From: Hymenopellis radicata
Lineage: Eukaryota; Basidiomycota; Agaricomycetes; Agaricales; Physalacriaceae
NCBI GenBank assembly: GCA_015501595.1
Contig: JADNRX010000216.1
Coordinates: forward strand, 1-64,000
DNA: 64,000 nt
Direction: 5' to 3'
Made by a program: the position numbers and the translations under genes. Below are positions 23,644 through 35,246 of this stretch, one piece after another. The notes under the pieces are model-generated. The model saw only the letters and a program-made list of their open reading frames with translations. It searched no databases and had not been told where the DNA came from. How positions within the stretch are numbered: the stretch's first letter is position 1; the number at the start of each line of letters is the position of its first letter.

Positions 23644-25509
23644 TATCTCTGTCGTCCACAGGTCGTCTTAAACGCCCTGCCTTTGTATCAGGTCCTCTCA
23701 TGTTTATTGTTGACTATAGCATCCCGTTTGCACACGTGCGCCCATTGTTGAAAATTTCCTGAAATGGACGACAATAACGCTTTCAACAATCGACAAAGTA
23801 GCCAGCCACATGACACTCACCATCTCTTCATTCAACAACAACCATTCAGTGAGTGACCACGAGTCTGTGCGTCTAAGATCTCCTCTTCTAACTTGTTGCA
23901 TCAGGAACTTTCACAACACTCCAGATACTTCCGGAGCACTATGTCTATTTCGACTCAAACCAGTGAGGTCCAGCGAATAGCACGAACCGTTCCCGAGGCC
24001 GTTCAACCCCTCGTCCAATCAAATGATATCCCCACCCAGCTTCAGCTCAACACCATACATGCATGGAAAAAGTCCCTAGACGCAGCTCTGGCGAGTCTAC
24101 CGGATGCAGACACCCAAACTACGCAGCGGAGAAGTGTCGCTGTCGCTGCGCATCGTCGTCTTTACCGCTCTTTCTGCTCCGCCATCCGACGTCTCCCGGT
24201 AGAGGTCTTGCAAGCGATCTTCCTGGAATTAGGCAGCGACCTGGATGCCGACTCAAACACGCGGGGCTACGACGTGTTCAACGTTAATGCCGGACCGTGG
24301 CCGCTCATCTGCGTCTCTAGGCTCTGGCGCGCCGCGGCGTTGGGCTGCCCCGAGCTATGGGCAACCATCTCGGTGGAAAGCCATGCTGAAGATGTCACAA
24401 GGACGCGCCACAAGAGGCCAAGGAACCATATCGCGCTCTTGAAAGTGCTATTCAACAGCGGCCAGCGCGACATCGGGCTCTTGAGAGCGGCGCTAGTCAA
24501 CAGCGGCCAGCGCGACTTGTACATTCGCTTCATGGACCGTAGCAGCAATGCGCGCACTCTCCTCCACGTGCTCGTGGAGCACTGTAATCGGTGGAGAGAA
24601 GTGTATCTCTACATGAGTACTATGGATGCCTCTGAGCTCTCCTCGGACCTCGGGAGGCGCATGGAACGGCTGAAGGCCCTAACCTACTGGACACACGGAC
24701 CGACATTTACTGGACATCCACGCCGCCAATTAGTGCGTTCCACGAAGCGCCTAGTCTTGTCGAGCTGTGCGTGGCCGGGCAGTGTCTGCACGCGGATGGT
24801 GTCACGCTTCCCCAGGTTATCAAGGTGAAATACTGCCACGCTGATTCCGTGGTTCATCGCCTTGATGCCTTTTCTCTATGCCCAAATGCCGAGGATGTGA
24901 GTCTCGATCCGGGAACACTCCCCTACGGCGACGAGTGGACTCCACTGCTCGTTGATATCGAGGACTGCATACGACGGGATCGCATCACTCGGTTCGAGAC
25001 TTCCGACGTGGGCCTTCTGTACCACCTGTGTCTCCCATCTCTCTCCGACCTTTCCATATTCTTCACAGACGCAGTGAACTTGGAGCTCATTTCAAGGCCT
25101 ACTCTTGTTTCCCCTGCGCCCCTTCCTGCCTAGTCTCTTTAAACAGACGCTATATACACGATCGATTTTTGTAATGTGAGGTTGATCGATGTGTATAGAG
25201 TCTGTCGATTAAGGTGGGGTCTGTACAGCGATTGGCGTTATTACATAAGTTGGCTTAATTGGGCAACGCGCATTTTGCTTCTACCCTCGTCAGATCCTCG
25301 TCCGCGCTATCTGTTCTGGCCCCGGTGTCATACGTGCCTGCGCCGTACCAGGATGTGTCACCACTGATGTTCGCGCCCAGATGGACGCGAATACTCTTTT
25401 CGCATTTCCTTGTTAACGCAGCAACAGTGGCACCCAGCGTCAAGTACTGGTCCGCGTATTGCTAAAAGTGCCGCCCGTCGACGTCGCTCGGCTTCCAAGA
25501 GAGAGCCCC

Positions 25510-25820
25510 TGTGGGTGGTCTGGCACCGCAGGCTGACAAGTCACCTCCTCCCGTCATGCAGCCCAACTTTGATAGCGTTAAGGTAAGTACCTCTCTGTCT
25601 TTCTTTCTCTCGGCGTCTTCTTAACTCTCTAATTCCTCACAGACGTTCCCATCCATGCTGATGGAACCGACGTGCACGTATTCCTTGACGGCCTCATAGG
25701 CATGTCCGATCTCGTCGGCGCCGGCGTCTTTGGAATAATGTCCGCCATGGGTCCCATCCTCCCCCTTCCCTCCACCAATCTTTCTTATGATTATGGTCTC
25801 TAGGACGTCCGCACGCACTA
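25510..25820 (+). pseudogene. Captured gene fragment with intron (unidentified)
   Basis: Inside the 25131-27045 element. An exon reading GLAPQADKSPPPVMQPNFDS ends at a canonical GTAAGT donor (25583), followed by a 60-nt intron ending CACAG at 25642. Downstream, one frame reads VPIHADGTDVHVFLDGLIGM. Proper splice signals in a mobile element suggest a host gene fragment. Protein family not recognised. Confidence 0.4.
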
Positions 25821-26084
25821 CAACGCCCTCCATCCCACGCCCAAGACTATGGAGGCGCTGACCCCGCCCTGTGGCGCGCTCATGTAGATCTCGATGCCAA
25901 TTTATACGTTCTCTCAGTCCAGATTAGGTGGTATATATTCGAGTGAATGTCAACCTCAGATATAATGCAAATGTATATGGGTGGTGGGGAATATATGATT
26001 GAAAGCGTGGAAAGCATGATAAGACAAGAGATAGAGAAACGAGAAATGATGCACGCAGAGTGTGAGAGTAAAAAGATGAAGGAC

Positions 26085-26977
26085 TCAGCGTCCTATAGTT
26101 CTAGCATTGCGCGCTGACCGCCTCGGCACGACATTGTCCATAAGCCCCTTCTTTCCCCTCGTCGCCGGCGTAGCAGGCACATCGCTCATCCTCTCATCCG
26201 ACAGCCTTGCCTTCTTCCTAGGCGACGCAACATCCATCGAAACATCATTATTCTCCGCAGCCGGATTCTCAGCCATCGGAGTCAACGACCTGGGCGCAAC
26301 CTCCTCGTTCGCCGACTGGTTCGTCAGCCGCTCAAAGTTGGCAATCAAACCCGGGGAAAGTCCAACGTCCGCGACCTCCTTGTTGTCGTCAATGCGTGCA
26401 TGTATGACCTGGCTCCGGCGCTGAATGGGAGCGGACACGTTGGCGCCCTGGGGCTCCGAGGCGTCAATGTCTGATAGTGAATCGGCAGCCATCATGGAAA
26501 AATCGTGTTGGACGACCTCGCGATTGCACCGCGCAGAAGGTAGTCGGGAAAGTCGGAGTGGTCGTATATAACGTTGTAACTCAATCGATAGATGCAATTT
26601 TCCACTAAAGATAGCTGGTTCAATCATTGCGCCGTGGCGGAGAAATTCCTGCACGCACCATTCACAGACAGGTTTCCCTTCCGAAGAACAGACCAGCGAA
26701 TTTGCCGAGGACGAATACGCTCTCGGATATTGGCAGGCCCAGCGCTGTCATCGAACGGACTGGAATTTGAGAGCCTGGCAAACACGTTAGGAAAATGAAG
26801 GAAGTCGAAAATGAGGACATACATGCAGAAGACGATGACGCCAATACTCCAAGCGTCGACAACATCTCCATAGCCAGTGATGCCATTTTGTGAGACCACC
26901 TCAGGAGCCAGATAGCTAGTGAGGCATAGAATAATTCGTGATAATGGCGGTACATACGCAAGGCTAGCGGCAGGCAT
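26085..26977 (-). pseudogene. Captured C-terminal fragment of a CHK2/RAD53-like protein kinase
   Basis: Inside the 25131-27045 element, minus strand. The first recognisable block is SYLAPEVVSQNGITGYGDVV with DAWSIGVIVFCM, kinase subdomains VIII-IX. A GTATGT...GCCAG intron of about 48 nt follows, then SNSSPFDDSAGPANIRERI and RQIRWSVLRKGNLSVNG, closely matching the CHK2/Cds1 C-lobe. The rest (SDFPDYLLRGAIARSSNTIF in a shifted frame, MMAADSLSDIDASEPQG, PRKKARLSDERMSDVPATP) is a typical nuclear tail ending RRSARNARTIGR. The FHA domain, N-lobe and catalytic loop are absent, and at least two frameshifts occur. It keeps an intron, so capture was from genomic DNA. Not functional as a kinase. Confidence 0.75.
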
Positions 26978-28003
26978 GGATATATTGGGTCGACTTATGT
27001 AATAAGCCTAATCACGGTACATACCCCACCTTAAACGCCAGACTACTTCCTGCCCTCCTCGCCTTTCTCAAGCGCTCCGGATGTGCGCTGACACATCTGA
27101 TGTTGGGTGGCGCTAGCCTCCGCTCCCAAGCAGCCAGCCTCGGCGATATCTTCACACTGACGCCGGGACTGGAAAGACTGGAAATATCTTATGGCTGCAA
27201 CGCTTTTATGTTATCTCAGCGCGAGCTGCAGGCAATACACGACGGCATGTCATTGATGGTCGAGAACCTGTCGACCACCGAACTTCTGCCCAACTTGGCG
27301 GTATTTGTATTCGCGAGCTTCGCCAAAGGCGAGCCTGCATTTACATTCGTGAACGCTGACTTTGTCGCAATGTGCAGGGCACGTCGGCCGATATTACAGT
27401 TTGCCTCTCTCCATTGCCTTGGTTGCCCGCAGAAGGGTTTCCCGACGTTGAAGAGGGACCCCGAAAGCCTGAGTGAGGTTAAAATTTCGGTGTGTGGAGA
27501 TGCCCTTGATAATTCGGTTTTCCTGGCGGTTTTACGCGGCGAGGACGAGGAGAAGTTTAGTTCTGTGTTGGTTGAAGAGTCTAGTCATACTGGAGAGATG
27601 ATATAAATGCCGGGCTCAAGGGCGATGAAAGAGAAAGAAGCATTGTTGTGTGGCTGTAAGGTCGATGTGTGTACATATTCAATGAGTTTGAACTACAAAT
27701 ATATATCCATGGGGTGCCGCCATCCTGAGTAGTACTAGAAGGGATGGGAGAAACGATCCTCGTTTGCAACTCGTTTGAATTTGTTTACTTACATAATGAC
27801 AGAATCGTCATCTTGAACGATCAACTCGATCAACCTGGAGTCGATTGGTGAGCAGGCTTGTGTTCTCATTTATCACCAATCCTAAAGACTGTTTAGCTAG
27901 TCTGCCGAGTATCGGCCTTGGCTCTTCGGCTTTTATCGCGCTAGCACGCCATGCGCCTCGAAATCGCCAAGCATTCCAAAAGTTTTCGCGCATTCTAACT
28001 AGA

Positions 28004-29888
28004 ATGAGTCGCGCTCCCATCCCCTCCACCACACCGGAACCTACCGACGATCCTGACGATCCTCTGAATGTCATAGCTTTGGTATTTGAAGCTCTCACTG
28101 CCAGCATTGCCGCGGAGTTTCTCCGAAGCTCGACGTTACCTGGAGGCTCCCCCACTCGGAGGAGACAAATGCATTGGTTCTCAAGATAATGCCATATCTT
28201 TCCAATTGCATGAGTTACTTTGCTACCCACATCATTATTCCAGGTCGCGAGTCAGAGTTCCGCCATAACTTTGCCCAGCTTTCAGCGACTCTGCTCGCTG
28301 GCGTGGCGGACAGTGCTGAAATTCATTTCGGGGTGTATAGGGAAATTATTTCTCTGCCGGCACCTCAGGAGCTGCGCAGTGAAGGAAACACTTTATTCCT
28401 TAGCTGTATACTCCCGGTACTGCTATTCGATGACACCTCGTCATCTCCCGCCTCACGCGAGGAAGTCGTCTTCCACTGCTTCCGTGTACTCGGCTGTCTC
28501 GTATCCGTGGACTTCTCCCTGCTTCCTCCCCAGGTTAAGGAGCTCTATAACGCTGTCAAGGCCGAGACCGAAGCCCTTGTAGACCTCTTTCAATCCAGTG
28601 TCATCCTCAATATAGGTCGCCTTCGGCAGTCAATCTTCAAACATCCCGCCCTGAATATTACCGCATCATCAACTATCTCGCCACTGCTTATCGGGGTATC
28701 TTCTTCTTTTTCGCCGTCAGAGGCATACTTTGTCGTCTCATGGACAACGACCATGTGCGTTGGACGTGCGAGATGCTCTGTGCCATATGCAAATCGAAAC
28801 AACTGCGCCAATTCGTCGTCATCGCTCCATTGCCTATGTCTTTTGGGAAGAACAGTGGGGCTGGGCTGTTGACAATGAGCAATGCCTGTGTTGACATTGG
28901 AGCCAAGCACCTCGATCGTCTGATTATCGTCTTCGGACCCGCCGTGGCGCAGCAGGTGTTCAAGGAAGGGGCCGTCTTGAGTACCGTTCGGATGTTGCAT
29001 CTCGTTACTCAGGCATACCTGGCAAAGATAATTCACGCTTCAACCATAGACAACACCGTGCGAGAGACGACCATCTTCTTGGAACACGCCTTCGTTTATC
29101 TCGTCTATCGCTCTGTTTTAAAGTATGCCATTCGAACGGAGCAACAGATGAAGCGCTTTCTTACATCCGAACTCTTGGCCACGACGTCCTGGAAAGCATA
29201 CAACAAGCACCTCAACGACATGACGGTGTTGTACAAGCTGTATCAACATCACCCGGTAACAATTTGCGATGGGCCTGAGGTGAGTCTGTTCTCGTTAGCA
29301 TGTTGAAGGTTTTCGTATTCATGTGAGGAACAGTGTCCTAATCTCGATAGCCCCGAGCCATATCCTCTGCGCGTATGTTCTGGGTGTGCGGTATACTATT
29401 ACTGCTCCGAAGCGTGCCAAAAGCGTGCTTGGGAAGCCCGTCATCGGGAGATATGTCCTAGTTATCAGGAAGCGCGCGAATGTACGTCCTGGCACTCTCA
29501 GGTCTTCGTGCAAATTGTTCTGACAACTTGGATAGTCAACCTAAGCCAAGCTGTCACGTCGCGCGACAACTTATTTTTCTGCTATATTAGGCGAGAAGTG
29601 ATGCGTGCCCATGTTGACGCTGACAAGTCGCTCGTCCGCCATCTGGACTTTTCCAAGTTTCCACCTGTCGTGGAACTGAGGACCATAGATTCGTACAATA
29701 CAGCAGGCACGCCCGAGCATGACCAGTTCCGAGTCCCAGAATTGCCAAACAATGGCGGCGGTGTGCCAATGGTGACCATCATGCCGCTGGGAGACAATGA
29801 TATGAAAAGGGTGGAAAGATATAATGATGATATCAGTTGCAGAGGAGTAATCACATACAATTCTTTGGTTACATTTCGTAATGATTAG
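28004..29888 (+). CDS. MYND-type zinc-finger protein
   Basis: The start is taken as the ATG at 28004 (MSRAPIPSTTPEPTDDPDDP), because a fragment of this exact exon start recurs at 39535-39625. A helical repeat-like body follows (LKIMPYLSNCMSYFATHIII, YYRIINYLATAYRGIFFFF, CEMLCAICKSKQLRQFVVIA) to an exon end near 29282. After an intron, the MYND finger lies at about 29330-29480: C-x2-C in VCSGCAVYYYC, then CSEACQKRAWEARHREIC, all zinc ligands present. A further intron leads to a C-terminal exon ending FRND at 29888. Two frame breaks (about 28128 and 28612) read as single missing bases. MYND proteins of this type are abundant in agaricomycetes; the partner is unknown. Confidence 0.7.
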
Positions 29889-30174
29889 GGTGCTTCGCTG
29901 TTTCCGCCGCAAGCTCCTCCAATGCACCCGGAGGTCGCATCAGGACGGAGGCCAGGTGAGCGTTGTTGTGAGGTTGTAACGTCCTATAGCTATTTTAGTA
30001 CGGTGTAGCGCACAAGAAGACAACAATTTCCACAACTTACGAAACAGTGTGGTCGACCTTCAAAGTTGACGAATTTTAGTAGCCATTATGTATTCGCTGT
30101 TATATGTACACTGACAACAAATTAAACGAACATACTCTCTACGATAATCCAGTCCAGATCATAAATACCCGTCC

Positions 30175-33100
30175 TTACTTCGTAAACCTGCCCAACAACT
30201 TGCCCCCTCCCTGCATCAACTGGTCCACCCTCTTCTTCCCAACCACACTCCCCAGCGCATTCGTCGCCGTCGCCACATACGGCGAACTCGCAAACCCTCC
30301 TCCATGACTCTGAGTATTCGGAGGCTGCGAACTCTGTCCAGGCTGAGGATGGTATGCAGACTCTTCCCTCTGATGATTAGGATAAGTCGAGTGTGGCTGC
30401 GACCACGGCTCATTCCCCCCTCCTCCCGGTCCATACGACGGATTGTATCCCACTCCTCCTCCATACGGCTGAGGTGCAGGAGGCGCATACGGCGCATCAT
30501 ACCCTCCAGACCCATACCCGCCTCCAAACGGCGGCTGCGGCGCATACATACCGCCCCCAAACGGCTCCGCCTGCGGTTGCGGATACCCGCCCGCATCAGG
30601 CTGTGGCATCCCCGGCGAACTCGGCAGCGGCATCATATGCAGGTTCGGCGACGGCGACATACTCTGCGGACGCGCATACACCGCATACTGCGCAGTGCTC
30701 GGCGCTTGTCCCCACTCGGATGGGGGCCATTGTGGCGAACTGGAGGGCGGCCGCGGTGGCTCGTATGGCGTGCTTGATCCCGGTTCATAGGGTGAACTTG
30801 AACCAGGGCGCGGAATCTCATATGGAGAACTCGACCCAGGACGTGGCGGTCCATAGGGTGCATCGTAAGACGCGAAATTCGAAGGCGGATGATGACCAGG
30901 TACAGGCGGCGGCCGCATCGAATTCGCCGTACTAGGTCGATGTGAATTCGGCAAAGGCGGAGGAGGGTATCCTCCTGGAACAGTACCTAGTCTTCCTCCT
31001 GCTGATCCAGGTCTACCTCCTGCTAGATTCGCCGCCGATGGTCTCTTCGCCAATGCCGGATGGACTGGAGGAGGAGGACGTGCGACTGTCGTGTACGTTG
31101 CTGTGGGGTGCGCATGGTGCACGGGAGGAGGAGTAATGTCAATAATTCCTGATCCTGTCGGAGGAGATATTGGTCTAGTGCTGGAGGGAACTGTAGGAGG
31201 TCCATAGGATGAGTTCTCATACGAAGATGTTGGACCATATAGCGAAGAGTTTGCTGGAGGATAAGGAGATGTAGATGACGGCGTATACGATGGACGAGAT
31301 GAAGGACCATGCCCTGACATCTCGGGTGGCATATAACTTGACGCGCCCGGAGCTGGCGCCGTGTACCCCGATGTCGCTGGTGCTGCATACGACGACGGTG
31401 AATGTGGCTGGCCATACCCAGAGGCGACAGATGAATTACGAGCCAAGTTCTGTCTCGCAAACTCGTCAGTCATCGAACCAACAGGATCACTCGTATTAGG
31501 ATCTCCATATCCTGCAAAGCCAGGACTTGAGGGCTGTGATCCATAGACCCAGGACTCGACACACGCGGACCCATAAATCCAGGACTGGACGGCTGTGATC
31601 CCAAGAATCCTGGACTCGACGGTTGAGATCCCGAGCCGACAGTCGACGGCCCCGCACCCAAGAAACTCGGACTTCCCGGAGAATGTCTTCCGCCCAAGGA
31701 GCTTCCTGGAGAATGCCTCCCATCTAGACCAACAGAAGCTGGACGGGCGCCCAGGAAACCCGGGCTCGAAGGCTGATGGGGGTGATTAACTGACGGGTAC
31801 CGTGTGTCAGATGTCGGGGTGGGCACTTCCACCGTTGGTGTCCGCGAAGATGCGCTGATTGGTGTTGTAGTTGATACTGCAGGTGCTGGCGCAGTGACGG
31901 GTGGTGTGGTTGATACGATAGGTGCAGGTGCTGGTTGCGATGATGCAGCAGTTGAAGCAACATCGGGCGTTTCTTCCGCCTCCAACGAATACGGTGGTGG
32001 CGGCGGCTCATCTCCGTCGGTCGTCGGCTGGGTCTTAACCCATTCATCGTATCCTCCTCCTCCTCCTCCGCTCCCACTTCCACCCGCACTAGGAGAAGCG
32101 ACTTGCTCTTCATACCTCGGCCGAGTTGCCCAATAATCGTCCAGTTCCTTGGAGGGAAAACTTTCATGAATCATACGTTCGCTTCGCAAGCCTTCAGCAG
32201 CGAAACCGCATATACGCATATACCTAAGAAATGGTTATAATGGAATTGAAGAAAAATAGAAGACATACCAATCTGGAGGTAAATCGTAACCATCCTCGTC
32301 AAGCGCCATAAATCGCCACTTGTCTGAATGAGGGAGATTCCGCTTCTTGGAGACGACAGGCATGAATGCAGTCCCTTCGTCGTATCTGATGTATGTGTAA
32401 GAAAAAAAAATAGATCTAGAAAGGTGCACGTACTCGTCCCACATCGCGCCATAGATTGTGCGCACACCCAATCTCTTCGCATGGAAAATCTGTTTCCACA
32501 AAAACCTACCGCCATTTCGCTTGATATCATTGAAGCCCCATTTCCCTTCAGAAAGATTGTAACCCGAACCGCCGGGCAAAACAACTGGCACATAATCCAC
32601 CCTCCTCCCTTGCTGCTCATTGAATCGCTTGATTGCTTCGACGTCGCCCTTCATCCTCCCCTCTGCCCAATCTTCCACTTCTCGTTCGCCGTTGTACCGT
32701 CCTATGGTCCATGGGCTGATCGCATCCACTTCTCCGAGCCACACATTCCTCCATGCTTCATCTCGACTCATATCGCCGTCCAATGTGCGCCAATTCGAGG
32801 GCGTGCCAGCATATATATACAATCCGCCAGGAGTCATAGCGCGTAGGGAACGCATAATGGCGGTAACAAGCCCGGGAGTGTGGTGCGCATCGGACATTCC
32901 AAAGCCCCACAGCGCGAGGACAGGACTCCCGCGTTCGTGAAGATAGGAGGGTGATGTAAGGATGCGTCTGTTGTGCAAGAGATGGTGCCAGTCCTGTTCT
33001 AGGATGCGCTGGATGCGGTCTGCAGGGACACCAGAGACGTCGTACATGATCGCCCAGACTCTGCCCTCCTGCTCTGCCGCCGCACGGACGAGCTCGCCCA

Positions 33101-33663
33101 CCTCGTCGCGTATCCTGATCATCCCGCGTCCGCCTTCGCTTTCGCCGCCGGGAGCGGTATCGCACTGCCCTGCGAAGCGCTGTAGGAAAACACCGTCGAC
33201 GCCGTGCTCCGCCATCCAGTGGAAATGCCGCTGCACCGTCTTTGGATGCCGCGAAGAGAATAGTTGCGCGCCGTGGAGGCCGGGCGCATCAAAGAGCTCA
33301 TCGGATTCATATGAGGAGACGTCTGGCCAGAGATCTGTGTTGGGCCGTCCACCGCACGGAATGGGCTCGTTGAACCAGTGTAGCCAGCCATGGTGTCCTA
33401 GAGCAGATGGTGAGTAATGTGGCGCTGTCAAATCCGCGGACGCACCTGGACCGACGGGTTCGCCATCTCCTGCACAAGTAAACCTTTTGAATTATGAGTT
33501 CAAAGAATGGTCCGAGTTAATATGAGATACTCACCAGCCCTGATATCCAACTAAAAACTTGTCATGGATCGTGGCGGGGTTGGCTCTGTAAAGTCAGACT
33601 CTTTGCTTGCCCTTGGCGTTGAGAGACGCACCTCTTGATCGTTTTATTCGTGTTCGTCGCCAT
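30175..33663 (-). CDS. GH99-like domain protein fused to a long Pro/Ser/Gly-rich tail
   Basis: Starts MATNTNKTIKRANPATIHDK at 33663. At least five short introns join FLVGYQGWFTCAGDGEPVGP, HHGWLHWFNEP, WMAEHGVDGVFLQRFAGQ, VWAIMYDVSGVP, SPVLALWGFGMSD, DAISPWTIGRYNG, TIYGAMWDEYDEGTAFMPV and LDEDGYDLPPDWYMRICGFA. This is the GH99-like (endo-alpha-mannosidase-like/xylosidase-type) barrel seen in fungi and bacteria. No signal peptide is visible. From about 32100 the protein becomes very Pro/Ser/Gly/Tyr-rich with repeats of SQPSSPGFLG and PRPGSSSPYE, ending in a positively charged tail GKKRVDQLMQGGGKLLGRFT. One frame break near 31540, in the repeat, reads as one missing base. Activity on glycans is plausible, not shown. 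Confidence 0.78.
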
Positions 33664-33972
33664 CCGAATTAATAGGAAGGAAAATGTAATGTACGATGAT
33701 GGTGGTAGGAAGAAAGGAAGCTGGGCCTGGCGGCGATCGACGTGTAGCTATCACATGATCTTAACCTGTCCATCTGCCAGTGTCAGTGCCTTGTCAAGAA
33801 CAGATGGTTACCACTGCCACAGGTTTCGTAGTGGTAAGTATCTACGGCCTGACGGTACTGTGCCACGGAGCTGTCGTGAAGTTAGCTATAACATCTAATC
33901 ACTGTCTTGACCTGTGCATCGATATCATGACTCATGTTCTTCTTACAGCAGTATATCGACAGCACAACAATA

Positions 33973-34861
33973 TCATAATTTGGCTTTCGAAAGAAACCTA
34001 TCAAGAGTCTCCGCCGAAAAATGCGCAACCTGCAACACCTCGTCTCCCCTCTCAAAATCTATCAAACCTCGATAAAACGAATCCAACGCCTCATTCCTAT
34101 GCGTCCCCTCACTCCCCGTCCCTTTCTCAAAAACAGTCCCTTTAGCACTGCCCCGAAAACAGAACGCATCCCAATCAAATAGTACATCCGGCCTGAGATA
34201 CATGGACTCCCTCAACGCTGGTGTCTCGACGATAGTTTTGGCGATAAGCGTATGCGTGGGAGTAGGCGCGACGCGATGCCGTGGAGATGGGTACACCTCG
34301 TCCATGAAGATCGCAATATTTCCTAACGATGACACTACAGCAGCAAGGTTCGAGACCCACACCGTTCGGTCGGGTCGCCTTCGAAGATAATGCCTCGCGA
34401 TCCCGCCTACCAGCATCTTGGTGAGCCCGTGAGAGAGCGCCGAGGGAATAATACATGTCAATCCTAGATGAAGTACTGGATCTGGGAGAGACGGAATAGG
34501 TAACTTGGAACATCAATACATTGAATATATGCGTTGACGTTCTGCTCACCAATACAGCAGAACTAAACCCAATCATCTCGCCAGTGTCCTTCAAACGAAC
34601 GCAGACCATAACCTTGTCCGCGAGCGATCTCACGGGGTCGTCCAAGGAAAGACACTGATAATTTGGCAAGCGGCCTTCATCGATCTGGAATGAGCTCGCC
34701 GCCACTTGACGCAACTCGCGAATGAACCTCCTGCAGTTGTCTACAGACAGGTTCGTCGAAGGTCTGTGATGGTAGGAGACTATCATGTCTAGCCGCCTAG
34801 GGGCGGATTCAGTCGCAATGGATACGAAAATATACTCTCCACACCTTTCCCGGGCACCCAT
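33973..34861 (-). CDS. Unassigned protein, possibly GNAT-like
   Basis: Two exons: ATG at 34861, intron 34549-34504 (46 nt, GTGAGC...CCAAG), stop at 33973, about 280 aa with an open frame. It begins MGARERCGEYIFVSIATESA; possible internal starts exist (MIVSYHHRPSTNLSVDNCRR). Blocks such as CVRLKDTGEMIGFSSAVLLP, LTCIIPSALSHGLTKMLVGG, RPDRTVWVSNLAAVVSSLG and a final IDFERGDEVLQVAHFSAETL show strand-helix alternation reminiscent of acetyltransferase-type folds. I do not see a clear acetyl-CoA loop, so this is only a guess. The 5' end is about 390 bp from the divergent coiled-coil gene. Confidence 0.6.
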
Positions 34862-35246
34862 GGTGGCTTGATCCAGCAGTTACCTCCACCATCTTTATAA
34901 GCCACAAAAATCATTCCCAGCATCCCCGCGCTTGATAATGCCCCACAATTACCCACTCATTACCGGAATAACTTAAAGCGACGTGAAAGTCACCGACGCG
35001 TTCACGCGCCGCCGGAGATCCAAACAAATCCAGACATGATACTCATCAGCGGACTCGAGTGATGACTTTTGACAACGTGATTAGAGAGGATGCTGTTAAA
35101 TAGCCTCTCGTTAGCACCAGCACGTCGCCGCTCTACTTCCTCTCTCACCGATCGTCACAATCTGTCTGCGTGTCAACCACACAACCTCGACGCCACATCC
35201 GGCTTCTCTGATTCCATCCCCTCATTCAACGGATTCGGAGACGAGC

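Larger units (their letters stand above)
25131..27045. mobile_element. 1.9-kb DNA transposon carrying host gene fragments (Pack-type)
   Basis: Flanked by an exact 9-bp duplication CTTCCTGCC (25122-25130 and 27046-27054) and bounded by TAGTCT...AGACTA. A longer inverted similarity of about 50 bp is present: TTAAGGTGGGGT and TTATTACATAAGT near 25210-25255 match the complement of 26990-27040. The extra 65 bp at the left end forms its own hairpin (ACAGACGCTATATACAC against GTGTATAGAGTCTGT). The interior has no transposase but holds spliced-gene-like fragments on both strands. A 9-bp TSD fits Mutator-like elements, which are known to capture genes; the assignment is an inference. Confidence 0.78.
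23941..27606 (+). pseudogene. F-box protein gene split by a 1.9-kb insertion
   Basis: Starts MSISTQTSEVQRIARTVPEA at 23941, with a coiled-coil-like N-terminus, F-box core IRRLPVEVLQAIFLELG, and ICVSRLWRAAALGCPELW, the usual basidiomycete F-box arrangement. It then shows LRR-like segments (LVELCVAGQCLHADGVTLPQ; LPSLSDLSIFF). At 25130 the frame runs into an inserted element and resumes in frame at 27055 as LLAFLKRSGCALTHLMLGGA, through an LRR-like end, to the stop at 27604-27606. Removing 25131-27054 restores perfect continuity. A separate frame break near 24713 reads as one missing base. A tandem duplication of about 42 bp at about 24450-24515 repeats NSGQRD. The insertion alone would inactivate the gene unless spliced around. 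Confidence 0.82.

Noticed and set aside
30304..31136. Arg/His-rich open frames on the plus strand
   Set aside because: Antisense shadows of the Pro/Ser-rich tail of the GH99-like fusion gene.
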